Assembly: GCA_934691725.1 (NCBI GenBank)
Contig: CAKUTF010000009.1
Location: 1-64,000, forward strand
DNA from: an uncultured Fibrobacter sp.
Lineage (GTDB): Bacteria > Fibrobacterota > Fibrobacteria > Fibrobacterales > Fibrobacteraceae
Direction of reading: 5' to 3'
Length of the DNA: 64,000 bases
The notes under the pieces were generated by a model. That model was given only the letters and a program-made list of their open reading frames with translations. It made no database searches and had not been told where the DNA came from. Both the position numbers and the translations under genes were made by a program. Shown one piece after another: positions 7,804-16,191 of the stretch (position 1 is the stretch's first letter; each line of letters starts with the position of its first letter).

Positions 7804-8836
7804 CGTTTCTAGGTCCGGTCGAATTCTCGCCCTCGATTCCATTCGGGGGCTTCTTTTGTTGCAGATGACGCTGGATCATTTTTCCGGTCCGATTTCCCGC
7901 TATCTCTACCAGTGCTTCGGATTTTTTTCCGCTGCGGAAGGATTTTTCTTCCTTTCGGGATTTGTCGGAATGCTCGCCGTTAAAAGTAAAACGGAGCGGG
8001 GAGAAGGCACCGGCTGGATGCGGAAGCGCGCTTTCCGGATCTGGAGATTTCACGTCGCGACGCTCTTTTCCATCGCCATTCTCGCTTTTTTCTTTTTGCC
8101 TTCTCTCCAAATATTCTTCTCGGGCCTCTACGAACATCCGGTAAGCGGAAGCCTTCTTGCGGGAATCCTCGCCTATACGCCGGAATGGCTCGACGTTCTT
8201 CCGCTCTATGTATTTCTGCTCCTGCTCGGTTCGCTCGTTTTCCCGGCAATCATCCGAGGACGCTTAAAGCTAGTCTGGGGAATTTCCTTCGGGCTATGGA
8301 TTTGTGCGCAGTTTTCCTTAAGGACTCAGATCCTGAAAATTTATCCCGATTGGATTTATCCGGGATTCTTTGACCTTTCCGCCTGGCAGTTCGTCTATTT
8401 TTCGGGCGCAGCGATAAGCTTCCTCTGGAAACAGCAAAAATTTTCAGCTGTATTTCTGCGACGTTTTTTTCACGTATCCGCTTTTTTCTGCGTCATCTGC
8501 TTTATCTGGTCGCATCGGTTTTTCGATTTTCCGCATCCCAGCGACTTCTGGATTTCCAAGGAACATATCGGAGCGTTACGCTATCTCAATTTTCTCGCCT
8601 TTGTCGGGGTGATTTCGTCTATCGTCAGGCACAAACCGAGCCTGCTAGACTTTGCGTTTTGCAGGACGCTAGGACGGCACAGTCTCGAAGTTTTTACCGG
8701 GCAGACGATTTGCGTCTATCTGTGGATGGCTACGCCGGCAAAGCTCCAGTATCACGCACCGTTCCATATCCTTGCGCCAATTCTCTGCTGCGCGATTCTC
8801 TTCGCCGTCGCTAAAAGGCTAGAACGAAACCGGTGA
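7793..8836 (+). CDS. OpgC-like membrane acyltransferase
   Basis: About 347 residues with ten or so membrane helices. The N-terminal block ILALDSIRGLLLLQMTLDH and the later FFLSGFVGML motif are characteristic of OpgC, which adds succinyl groups to periplasmic glucans, and of related acyltransferase-3-like enzymes. No ATG is suitable. A TTG at 7793, overlapping the end of the barrel gene, is the best start; the frame stays open upstream inside that gene. The 3' end overlaps the convergent PEGA gene by 26 bases. Substrate unknown. Confidence 0.7.
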   Translation: MNSSVSRSGRILALDSIRGLLLLQMTLDHFSGPISRYLYQCFGFFSAAEGFFFLSGFVGMLAVKSKTERGEGTGWMRKRAFRIWRFHVATLFSIAILAFFFLPSLQIFFSGLYEHPVSGSLLAGILAYTPEWLDVLPLYVFLLLLGSLVFPAIIRGRLKLVWGISFGLWICAQFSLRTQILKIYPDWIYPGFFDLSAWQFVYFSGAAISFLWKQQKFSAVFLRRFFHVSAFFCVICFIWSHRFFDFPHPSDFWISKEHIGALRYLNFLAFVGVISSIVRHKPSLLDFAFCRTLGRHSLEVFTGQTICVYLWMATPAKLQYHAPFHILAPILCCAILFAVAKRLERNR

Positions 8837-10205
8837 CAAAAAGCCCGACGCCGACAACGCCGAATCCCAGCGCGACCAACCCTTTCGTATCCCCGGAATC
8901 GTTCAGTTCCCTGTTCTTCTTCACCAGCCTCTGGGTGTCCGCACTTTCAAAGGCGCTCTTGTTGTAAGCGGTCTTCTTGTCAGCCGCATCGCTCCAGTCC
9001 CTTTCCGCAAGATACCAGAAAACGCCTCCGGCAACGATCGGGGCGATGGAGCTCCACAAAAGCCCGCGCCCGATATAACGGCGGGAACGTTCCCTGTCAT
9101 ACTCGCGCTGCATCTCCACGACGCTCGAATTATCGACGGCCTCTAACTCCACAAACATCGGATTCGGCATAAAGGCCCGCACTTCGACAGCGACAGCGGT
9201 ATCGAGATAGCCGACCTTTCGCAGATAGACGACCTTTTTCACCGAAGGATCCGTTTCAAACGAGACGTCCGTAATGTATTCGGGCATGACGCTTTCGTTC
9301 GGCTGCTTGTCCAGATAAACCTCGACACCGTCCGGAATCGTCGCCACGGTCAGCTTTGTCCGCGGACGTTCCACTTCGATGCGGACCCTGTTCAGCGAAT
9401 CCGCGTTGATTTTCACCGTCTGCGTTCCCCACCAATCCACATCCTTCAATTTTTTCTTGACCGAAATCGTGTACTTTCCCGGCTTGATTTTCTTGATGGT
9501 ATCGGGCGCCACCATATCCAAAGGCTCGCCGTTGATGAACATTTCGCAACTGTCCGGGAAAGAAGTCACCAGGAGATTTGCGCCTCCTTCGGGATAGAGC
9601 GGTTCCTCTTCTTCCACCTCGTCCGCAAAGACAAAATCCGAGAGGGAAAGGTTTACCGGCTCGCCGTTTTCCAGGTTCGTCATCCGCTTCAATTCGTATT
9701 TAAAGATTCGGATGTACTTCGCCTCGATAGGAATCGCCGCTTCCCGGGCAAGCGAATCTGCCAGTTCCTTTGCGCGGATGGAATCGGCTTCCGCCTTGGC
9801 CCTTGCGAGGGAATCCTCTTCGGCGCGCCTTTCCTGGGCGAGAATCGCCGCTTCGAAATCGTCCGTCTCCGCTTGGCTAGAAACGGAATCAGCCGGAGCA
9901 ACGGTATCCGCCAAGACTTCGGAATTATCCGCATATTCGGGAATCGGTTCCGCTTCCGGGGAATCCTCCTCGGTCGAATCGGGAGAAATCTTGTCGAGAA
10001 GAGCCTCGTCAGCCCTTTGGATATCGGCCTTTTCCGCAGAATCCAACGGCAAGAGATAGACGGTGTCCCGAACGAGCTTCACAAACTTCGCATCCTGCTC
10101 CAAGGAATCGTTCGAAAGGACATAGCGCACCGGAACTTCACGGGCAAACGCAAAAGCGCACAAAAAGGCGAGCATCATCAAAAAAATTCTAGAAGGAATA
10201 TTCAT
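8811..10205 (-). CDS. PEGA-domain exported protein
   Basis: 464 residues with a signal peptide (MNIPSRIFLMMLAFLCAFAFA). Residues ~60-165 form a very acidic, Ala/Ser/Glu-rich linker. Two PEGA-type repeats follow: ANLLVTSFPDSCEMFINGEP with KKIKPGKYTISVKK, and TKLTVATIPDGVEVYLDKQP. The C-terminus has two hydrophobic segments (residues ~375-395 and ~440-464). PEGA repeats are common in surface or periplasmic proteins and give no enzymatic clue. A TATTTT box lies 7 bases before the ATG. Confidence 0.7.
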   Translation of the reverse strand: MNIPSRIFLMMLAFLCAFAFAREVPVRYVLSNDSLEQDAKFVKLVRDTVYLLPLDSAEKADIQRADEALLDKISPDSTEEDSPEAEPIPEYADNSEVLADTVAPADSVSSQAETDDFEAAILAQERRAEEDSLARAKAEADSIRAKELADSLAREAAIPIEAKYIRIFKYELKRMTNLENGEPVNLSLSDFVFADEVEEEEPLYPEGGANLLVTSFPDSCEMFINGEPLDMVAPDTIKKIKPGKYTISVKKKLKDVDWWGTQTVKINADSLNRVRIEVERPRTKLTVATIPDGVEVYLDKQPNESVMPEYITDVSFETDPSVKKVVYLRKVGYLDTAVAVEVRAFMPNPMFVELEAVDNSSVVEMQREYDRERSRRYIGRGLLWSSIAPIVAGGVFWYLAERDWSDAADKKTAYNKSAFESADTQRLVKKNRELNDSGDTKGLVALGFGVVGVGLFVTGFVLAF

Positions 10206-10264
10206 ATTCGCTAAAATAATTTAAATCCGTTTAAGTAGGATAGCCGATTTCTCCATTTGGCATT

Positions 10265-11032
10265 TTAAATCTTTTCCAGTTTTGCGCAATAGATCGGTCC
10301 GCGACCACCGCAGCGGTCGGGGAGCATCTGCAGTCCGAACTCTGTCACGTCCGTTCCCGGAATCTCCGGGGAAAGCTCCAGAACACGAACCTTCCCTTTC
10401 CTTTTTTTCAGAATTTTCCGGACGACATCGTCGTTTTCCATCCGAGTAAGCGCACAGGTGCTGTAAACCAGCTGCCCACCGGGCTTCAGGGCATCGACGG
10501 CGCTCGCCAAAAGCGCCCCCTGCGTAACCGCGATATGCGCGATGCGTTTCGGAGACCATTCCGCGAGGTATTTTTCGCTTTCCATCACATGGCGCTCCGA
10601 CGAGCAAGGCGCATCCAGTAGAATCCGGTCAAACGCTTCCTTGCGAAACATGCCGAAACGCATTCCGTCGTATCCGGAAACCTTGACAACCGCCGCCAAA
10701 TTTTCGGGAAGCGTGTTTTCCACGTTGTGCGAAAGCCGCAAGCGGCGATCCGGGGAACGGTCGTTCGACTGCAGGGAACCTTTCCCCGCAAGACAACCGG
10801 CAAGGACAAGCGTCTTTCCGCCCGGGGCTGCACACATATCCAACACATCCATGCCGGGATTTACGCCCAAGGATTCGGCGGCAAAGCAGGACGCTTCGTC
10901 CAAAAAATACGGTTCCTTTCCCGGATACCGGATCGTTCCGTAAACCGTTTCACCCCGAAGAGCGGGCAGAAGCGCGTTCCAGCGTTCTCCAAAATACTCC
11001 GAAAAAAAACTATAGAAATCCGCTTTGGCCAT
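10265..11032 (-). CDS. RsmB/NSUN-type RNA 5-methylcytosine methyltransferase
   Basis: 255 residues from ATG 11032. SAM-binding motif I is DMCAAPGGKT (residues 66-74). The two catalytic cysteines of m5C RNA methyltransferases are in LLDAPCSSERH (Cys143) and VYSTCALT (Cys193). It lacks the N-terminal NusB-like domain of RsmB and is closer in size to NSUN4-like enzymes, so rRNA or tRNA are the likely substrates. The start at 11032 is preferred over ATG 11068 because a TACATT box ends 7 bases before it. It is divergent from feoAB. Confidence 0.85.
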   Translation of the reverse strand: MAKADFYSFFSEYFGERWNALLPALRGETVYGTIRYPGKEPYFLDEASCFAAESLGVNPGMDVLDMCAAPGGKTLVLAGCLAGKGSLQSNDRSPDRRLRLSHNVENTLPENLAAVVKVSGYDGMRFGMFRKEAFDRILLDAPCSSERHVMESEKYLAEWSPKRIAHIAVTQGALLASAVDALKPGGQLVYSTCALTRMENDDVVRKILKKRKGKVRVLELSPEIPGTDVTEFGLQMLPDRCGGRGPIYCAKLEKI

Positions 11033-11118
11033 ATCCCGAAATGTAGAAATTCCGCCGGCATTTTCCATGCGAGAGCAATCCGGTTTCCGCTTTCTTTTTG
11101 CTAGGCTTCCGCTCTTTC

Positions 11119-11124
11119 TATATT
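11119..11124 (+). promoter_or_regulatory. Probable -10 box of feoAB
   Basis: TATATT about 38 bases before the feoAB ATG, with TTTTGC/TTGCTA-like bases 15-17 upstream as a possible -35. No clear Fur box was recognised in the short spacer. Confidence 0.4.
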
Positions 11125-11162
11125 TCGCAAGACCAAAAACGACAAATCGCAAGAACCGTTTT

Positions 11163-13511
11163 ATGCAATCTCTTCGAAAACTGAAAGTCGGTCAAAGTGC
11201 AGTCATCCGTACTGTCGGAGGCAAAGGCGCTCTCCGCCAACATTTCCTAGATATGGGCGTCATCCCCGGAGCGGAAATCACCGTCGTCAAGTTCGCACCG
11301 ATGGGCGACCCGATGGAGCTCCAGATACATGGTTACGAACTAACGCTCCGGTTAGCGGACGCAGCCCGTATCGAAGTAGAGCCGATTTCCATGCGCCGCA
11401 ACCCTCACCATCATGCAACCGAAATCAAGGAATCGGCGCACCCGGGCTTTGGGGAAGAGGGAATCTATCATTCCGCAAGCGAAAGTTCACCGCTTCCGGC
11501 GGGAAGCCGCTTGAACTTCGCCCTTGTCGGCAACCAGAATTGCGGCAAGACAACCCTCTTCAACCAGCTTACCGGAGGAAAACAGCACGTGGGCAACTTT
11601 CCCGGCGTAACCGTCGATAAGAAAGAAGGCTCAATTCGCGGATTTCCTAGTGCGACAGTCACCGATTTGCCTGGAATCTATTCCATGTCGCCATATTCCA
11701 GCGAAGAAATCGTTTCGCGGAATTTTGTACTCAAGGAAAAGCCCCAAGGAATCATCAATATCATTGACGCATCGAACATCGAAAGGAACCTGTATCTTAC
11801 GATGCAGCTTCTGGAAATGAACATTCCGATGGTCGTCGCGCTCAACATGATGGACGAAGTCACCGGAAACGGCGGATCAATCGACATCAATGGAATCGAA
11901 GCCATGCTAGGCGTTCCCGCCATCCCGATTTCGGCAATCAGGGGTCAAGGCGTCGATGAGCTGGTCCGACACGCGATCCACATCGCGCAAAACCAGGAGC
12001 GTCCGCGAAGGCAGGATTTTTGCGACAAGAACGATCATGACGGAGCAGTCCACCGTTGCCTGCACGCCGTTAGCCACCTAATAGAAGACCACGCCGATCG
12101 CGCCGGTCTTCCGGTACGCTTCGCGGCAAGCAAGGCCATCGAAGGCGACCCTCTGGTATTATCACAGCTAGATCTCGACCAAAACGAAAAGGAAACCCTC
12201 GAACACATCACCGAACAGATGGAAACCGAACGCGGGCTCGACCGCAGCGCGGCCATCGCCGACATGCGATTTGACTTTATCCAAAAAGTGTGCGAAAAAA
12301 CCGTCATAAAACCCAGAGAAAGCAAGGAGCGTATCCGCAGTCAAAAACTAGACAAGATCCTTACCGGGAAATGGACCGCCATTCCGTGTTTCATCGCCAT
12401 CATGCTCGCCATATTCTACTTGACGTTCAATGTCATCGGAGCCTTTCTGCAGGATTTGCTGCAAAAGGGAATCGACCGATTCACCGGTCTCGCGGATTCA
12501 GGTCTTACAACACTAGGCGTAAACACGACAATTCACAGCCTGGTCATAAACGGAATCTTCGCAGGAGTTGGCACAATTCTCTGCTTTCTTCCGATTATCG
12601 TCGTCCTTTTCTTCTTTCTTTCGATTCTCGAAGACAGCGGATACGTGGCCCGCGTCGCTTTCTTTATGGACAAATTGCTGAGAAAAATCGGGCTTTCGGG
12701 TAGAAGCATCGTCCCGATGCTCATCGGATTCGGCTGCACCGTCCCCGCGGTCATGTCCACCAGAACGCTCCCCAGTTCCCGAGACCGCAAAATGACAATT
12801 CTCCTGACGCCATTCATGAGCTGTTCCGCAAAGCTTCCCATCTACGCGTTCTTTATCAGCGCATTCTTTCCTGGTCGAGGCGGACTTATCATGTCCGGAC
12901 TTTACCTGCTAGGCATTTTTCTCGGGATAATCGTCGCCTTTTTCTACCGCAAGACGCTATTTCGCGGAGAACCCGTACCGTTCGTCATGGAACTTCCGAA
13001 TTACCGGATGCCCGCAGCCAAAAACGTGTGGCAACTCCTCTGGGAAAAGGCGAAGGATTTTTTGGAACGCGCTTTCAGCATAATCCTGGTGGCGACAATT
13101 ATCGTCTGGTTCTTGCAGAGCTTTGACGCGCACCTGAACATGGTACAGGATTCGAGGGAAAGCATTCTCGCCCTGATCGCTAACTGGATCTCGCCCCTGT
13201 TTGCTCCGCTCGGCCTGTCGGACTGGAGAATCTGCACGGCACTCATCAGCGGTTTCATGGCAAAGGAAACGGTCGTTTCGACTTTACAAGTCCTTTTCGG
13301 CGAAAACATCACAGAGACGCTTTCCCCTACCAGCGCGGCAACGCTTCTGGTTTTCTGCCTTCTCTACACGCCATGTATTGCGGCCATCACCGCTGTCAGG
13401 CGCGAACTCGGCAAAAAATATGCTGTTTTTATCGTGTTCTTCCAATGTATCACGGCATGGATTATCGCCTTTGCCGTCCACATTTTCCTTTTGAACACAG
13501 GGATTCTGTGA
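11163..13511 (+). CDS. FeoA-FeoB fusion ferrous iron transporter
   Basis: 782 residues. Residues 1-75 form a FeoA SH3-like domain (LKVGQSAVIRTVGGKG, DMGVIPG). After a His-rich linker comes the FeoB G domain: G1 GNQNCGKTT (123-131), G2 GNFPGVTVDKK, G3 DLPGIYS (168-174), G4 NMMDE. A helical spacer follows, then the membrane part with two Gate repeats. It imports Fe2+ across the inner membrane. FeoA is a separate protein in enterobacteria; fused forms occur in several anaerobe groups. The next gene starts inside its stop (GTGA at 13508-13511), so the two are coupled. Confidence 0.95.
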   Translation: MQSLRKLKVGQSAVIRTVGGKGALRQHFLDMGVIPGAEITVVKFAPMGDPMELQIHGYELTLRLADAARIEVEPISMRRNPHHHATEIKESAHPGFGEEGIYHSASESSPLPAGSRLNFALVGNQNCGKTTLFNQLTGGKQHVGNFPGVTVDKKEGSIRGFPSATVTDLPGIYSMSPYSSEEIVSRNFVLKEKPQGIINIIDASNIERNLYLTMQLLEMNIPMVVALNMMDEVTGNGGSIDINGIEAMLGVPAIPISAIRGQGVDELVRHAIHIAQNQERPRRQDFCDKNDHDGAVHRCLHAVSHLIEDHADRAGLPVRFAASKAIEGDPLVLSQLDLDQNEKETLEHITEQMETERGLDRSAAIADMRFDFIQKVCEKTVIKPRESKERIRSQKLDKILTGKWTAIPCFIAIMLAIFYLTFNVIGAFLQDLLQKGIDRFTGLADSGLTTLGVNTTIHSLVINGIFAGVGTILCFLPIIVVLFFFLSILEDSGYVARVAFFMDKLLRKIGLSGRSIVPMLIGFGCTVPAVMSTRTLPSSRDRKMTILLTPFMSCSAKLPIYAFFISAFFPGRGGLIMSGLYLLGIFLGIIVAFFYRKTLFRGEPVPFVMELPNYRMPAAKNVWQLLWEKAKDFLERAFSIILVATIIVWFLQSFDAHLNMVQDSRESILALIANWISPLFAPLGLSDWRICTALISGFMAKETVVSTLQVLFGENITETLSPTSAATLLVFCLLYTPCIAAITAVRRELGKKYAVFIVFFQCITAWIIAFAVHIFLLNTGIL

Positions 13512-13669
13512 ATATCTGGGATGCCCTAATCCTCTTCGCCGTAGCGTTCGCCGTTTTCGTTTCCACACGAACGATTTTCAAGGGCAAAAAGTGCGGAAAA
13601 CGCTGCGAAGGGAACTGCGGAAAATGCAACAGACGGTCTTCCCGCCATCGCAACGGTCCGCTCCAATAA
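13508..13669 (+). CDS. FeoB-associated Cys-rich membrane protein
   Basis: 53 residues starting with GTG at 13508, overlapping the feoAB stop as GTGA. One N-terminal membrane helix (DALILFAVAFAVFVSTRTIF) is followed by a short cysteine cluster, CGKRCEGNCGKC. This matches the small FeoB-associated Cys-rich family, found directly after feoB in many anaerobes and proposed as a functional stand-in for FeoC. The four cysteines could bind iron or an Fe-S cluster (inference). Confidence 0.8.
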   Translation: MNIWDALILFAVAFAVFVSTRTIFKGKKCGKRCEGNCGKCNRRSSRHRNGPLQ

Positions 13670-13702
13670 GAAAGGCCGATTCCAAAGAACCAGCCTTTTC
13701 TT
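13668..13702. terminator. Bidirectional intrinsic terminator
   Basis: Arms 13668-13682 and 13687-13702 pair over about 14 positions with one bulge. An A-rich start and a T-rich end let it work on both strands. It separates the feo operon from the convergent tRNA-Gln gene. Confidence 0.65.
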
Positions 13703-13703
13703 A

Positions 13704-13774
13704 TTGAGCTACCAGGATTCGAACCTAGACAAACAGATTCAGAATCTGTTGTGCTACCATTACACCATAGCTCA
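13704..13774 (-). tRNA. tRNA-Gln(CTG)
   Basis: On the minus strand the acceptor arms TGAGCTA and TAGCTCA pair perfectly, with discriminator A. The D arm has GGTGTAATGGTAGC, the anticodon arm CAGA-TTCTGAA-TCTG gives anticodon CTG, and the T arm has GGTTCGAATCC. No CCA is encoded. It reads CAG codons. Confidence 0.95.
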
Positions 13775-13799
13775 ATGGTCAAGCCAAATGTAAAAAATT

Positions 13800-16136
13800 T
13801 TACCGAATCGGCAAGGGGGGCATTGCAAAAAGAGCCCAAACTTGTGTTTTTTCCACGGATTTCAGCCAGGAAAACAATCGTACCTGGTCCGAAACGCTGT
13901 GCGACAGATAGGAATCATCCGTGAGAACGGATTCGAGGGTTACGGTGCGACTCTCCGAAAGCCCTGCCAGACGTTTCGCTTCGAAAATCGCCATGTCTAG
14001 TCCGCCAATCCGGTGAACCAGCCCGTTTTGAACGCCCTGGCTTCCGGTAAAGACACGCCCACCGGCAAGGCTCCTGTCCAAGGAATCGACGCCTAGTCCC
14101 GTGGCTCCGCTTACGATATCCAAGAATCTCCCGTAAAAAGCATCCAGATAATTCTGGAGCGCCTCCTTTTCGCTTTCCGTAAAGGGTTTTCCGATTCCAT
14201 CCGCAGCGGCAGATTCATGCGTCTTGACCGTTTCCGCGCGAAGCTTCAGCTTGTCAAAAAGCCCCCGGAAGCTAGCCTTCCCCCCAAAAATCCCGATGCT
14301 CCCGACGATGCTCGCCTTCTCCGCGATGATTTCGTTTGCACCGCAAGCGATCAGATAGCCGCCGCTCGCGCCCATGTCGCCGATGCTCGCGATGACGGGA
14401 AGTGTCCGGGAAACCGTCCGCAGGCGATGCCAGATTTCATCCGATGCCAGCGCCGAGCCTCCCGGGCTGTTGATGCGGACTATCAAAGCGGAATATTCCG
14501 GGGAACGCACGAGCCTGTCAAGCGCGTCGAGCACTTCCTTCGAACCGGTGCTGCGGGTACCCGTCAGCGGATTGAATCCGCCCGAGCCGTCCACAATGGA
14601 TCCTTCGATATTCAGCAAGGCGATTTTGGAACGCGGGCGCCAACTTTCGTCAAAGACGCGAAGTCCCGCTTTCGGTGTAAAATTCGAAACCGCGACAAAC
14701 GGGACATCCACATCGTAAATGGTCTTGAGCGCATAGGGGGCGACTTCATCGAGGTAGAGCGTCGTATCCACAAGACCCGCCTTCCTCGCATCGGACGCGA
14801 GCAGACTAGGCCGCGCAAGCAGGGAATCCAGAAGCCTCGGATTCGAAACCCGCATCCGGACATCCTCGGTCAGGACGTTCCACCATTCGCCGTAAAGCTT
14901 CTCGTAATTTTCCCGAGCCTCCGCGCTCATCGAGTCCGCCACATAAGGTTCCACCGCCGACTTGTAGGCTCCATGCCGTAAAAGTTCCACTTTCACGCCC
15001 AGCAGGTCAAAAAGTCCCTTGTAATACAGGACTTCCCCGCCGACACCGCGGAAGTTCACCCGGGCCGACGGCTCTAAGACCACTTTCGTCGCCGAACTCG
15101 AAGCGAGAAGCGTCGTCGGACGCAGTTCGTCCAAATAGGCTACGGTCGTCCGTCCGCGCAAATTCAGCTTGGCGATTCCCCGATCGATTTCCTTCGAAAT
15201 AGCCGTTCCCGCCTTGTAACCCGAAAAATCGAAGATAATCAACTGTGCGCTTTCATCGGCGAGCAGCAGGTCAAAATGTTCGCGCAGGGATTCCACGCTG
15301 AGCGAGTTCGCTCCGAATCCGAACAGCGAAAAACCGGATTCCGTCTCCGTCAAGGGCATTGAAAGCGGCACGCGCACGACGCGCGGAAGCAAATAGGGAT
15401 TGGCAAGCTTCGCCAAGTGGTAGCCGAGCGAAACATGCCGCGGTTTCCAATCGTCATCCACCGCAACCGTTCCCTTGAAAGAGCGCCCGAAGCCATGCGA
15501 CACATAGACACGGTATTCGTCATCGCCGTAAACCGGAATCTGTACGCCCAGGTTCAAAAGCCCGAAATCCGCATCGACGAGCAGACGATGGGTCTTTGCG
15601 TTTTCACCGGCATAGCTCACGGAAATTCCGGCAAGCGGACGGAGCGTCACCCCGTATTCCTGCACGCGCCGCTGTTTCTCCGGTCCGAACTGCAACGCGT
15701 TCCGGCTGTCAAAACCGAGAGAAAGAAAGGGGAAAGGCCGGATAAGGACGCCAGGCGTCACCGCCCAATCGGTTCCCGCAAAATCCGCACTCCGAAAAGC
15801 GTTCCACGATGCGCCCAAAAAGGCAAAGCGGGAAAACACCGGAAACGAACCGATTAGGTTCCAGCGCGATTCGTCAATCGAACCGTAATCCGAACGGTAT
15901 TCAAAAGACGCCCCCAGATGGTTTCCGTGAAAACCCGTCGAAATTTCGTAAATGTCGCTCTTCGTCCGACCGAAATTCAAGAGCGCCCCCGGCGAATCAA
16001 ACGCAGAAAGCCCAGCCGGATTCCCAAAAAGCCCGTTCGAATTCGGGAGCGAAGGAAAGTTCCGTTCCCCGGGCAGATACGCAAAGACCGACGCATAAAG
16101 CGCCAATACAAAAAAAACAAGCTGAAAACTTTTCAT
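13800..16136 (-). CDS. SppA signal-peptide peptidase with N-terminal barrel-like domain
   Basis: 778 residues. A signal peptide ends near ASVFA. Residues ~20-245 are beta-strand rich and begin with a PorV-like 'GLFGNPAGLSAF' phrase. Then come two S49 peptidase repeats as in 67-kDa SppA. The catalytic lysine is in AYKSAVEPY (Lys392) and the nucleophile in GDMGASGGY (Ser591), with SPGGSALAS upstream. E. coli SppA is membrane-anchored and lacks the first domain. Here the signal peptide and barrel-like part suggest a periplasm- or outer-membrane-facing peptidase. It is alone between tRNA-Gln and the lipoprotein operon. Confidence 0.85.
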   Translation of the reverse strand: MKSFQLVFFVLALYASVFAYLPGERNFPSLPNSNGLFGNPAGLSAFDSPGALLNFGRTKSDIYEISTGFHGNHLGASFEYRSDYGSIDESRWNLIGSFPVFSRFAFLGASWNAFRSADFAGTDWAVTPGVLIRPFPFLSLGFDSRNALQFGPEKQRRVQEYGVTLRPLAGISVSYAGENAKTHRLLVDADFGLLNLGVQIPVYGDDEYRVYVSHGFGRSFKGTVAVDDDWKPRHVSLGYHLAKLANPYLLPRVVRVPLSMPLTETESGFSLFGFGANSLSVESLREHFDLLLADESAQLIIFDFSGYKAGTAISKEIDRGIAKLNLRGRTTVAYLDELRPTTLLASSSATKVVLEPSARVNFRGVGGEVLYYKGLFDLLGVKVELLRHGAYKSAVEPYVADSMSAEARENYEKLYGEWWNVLTEDVRMRVSNPRLLDSLLARPSLLASDARKAGLVDTTLYLDEVAPYALKTIYDVDVPFVAVSNFTPKAGLRVFDESWRPRSKIALLNIEGSIVDGSGGFNPLTGTRSTGSKEVLDALDRLVRSPEYSALIVRINSPGGSALASDEIWHRLRTVSRTLPVIASIGDMGASGGYLIACGANEIIAEKASIVGSIGIFGGKASFRGLFDKLKLRAETVKTHESAAADGIGKPFTESEKEALQNYLDAFYGRFLDIVSGATGLGVDSLDRSLAGGRVFTGSQGVQNGLVHRIGGLDMAIFEAKRLAGLSESRTVTLESVLTDDSYLSHSVSDQVRLFSWLKSVEKTQVWALFAMPPLPIR

Positions 16137-16191
16137 GGCGAAACCTTTAAAACCGTTAAAAAAAAAAAATTAGTTCCGTATTCAAAGATTC

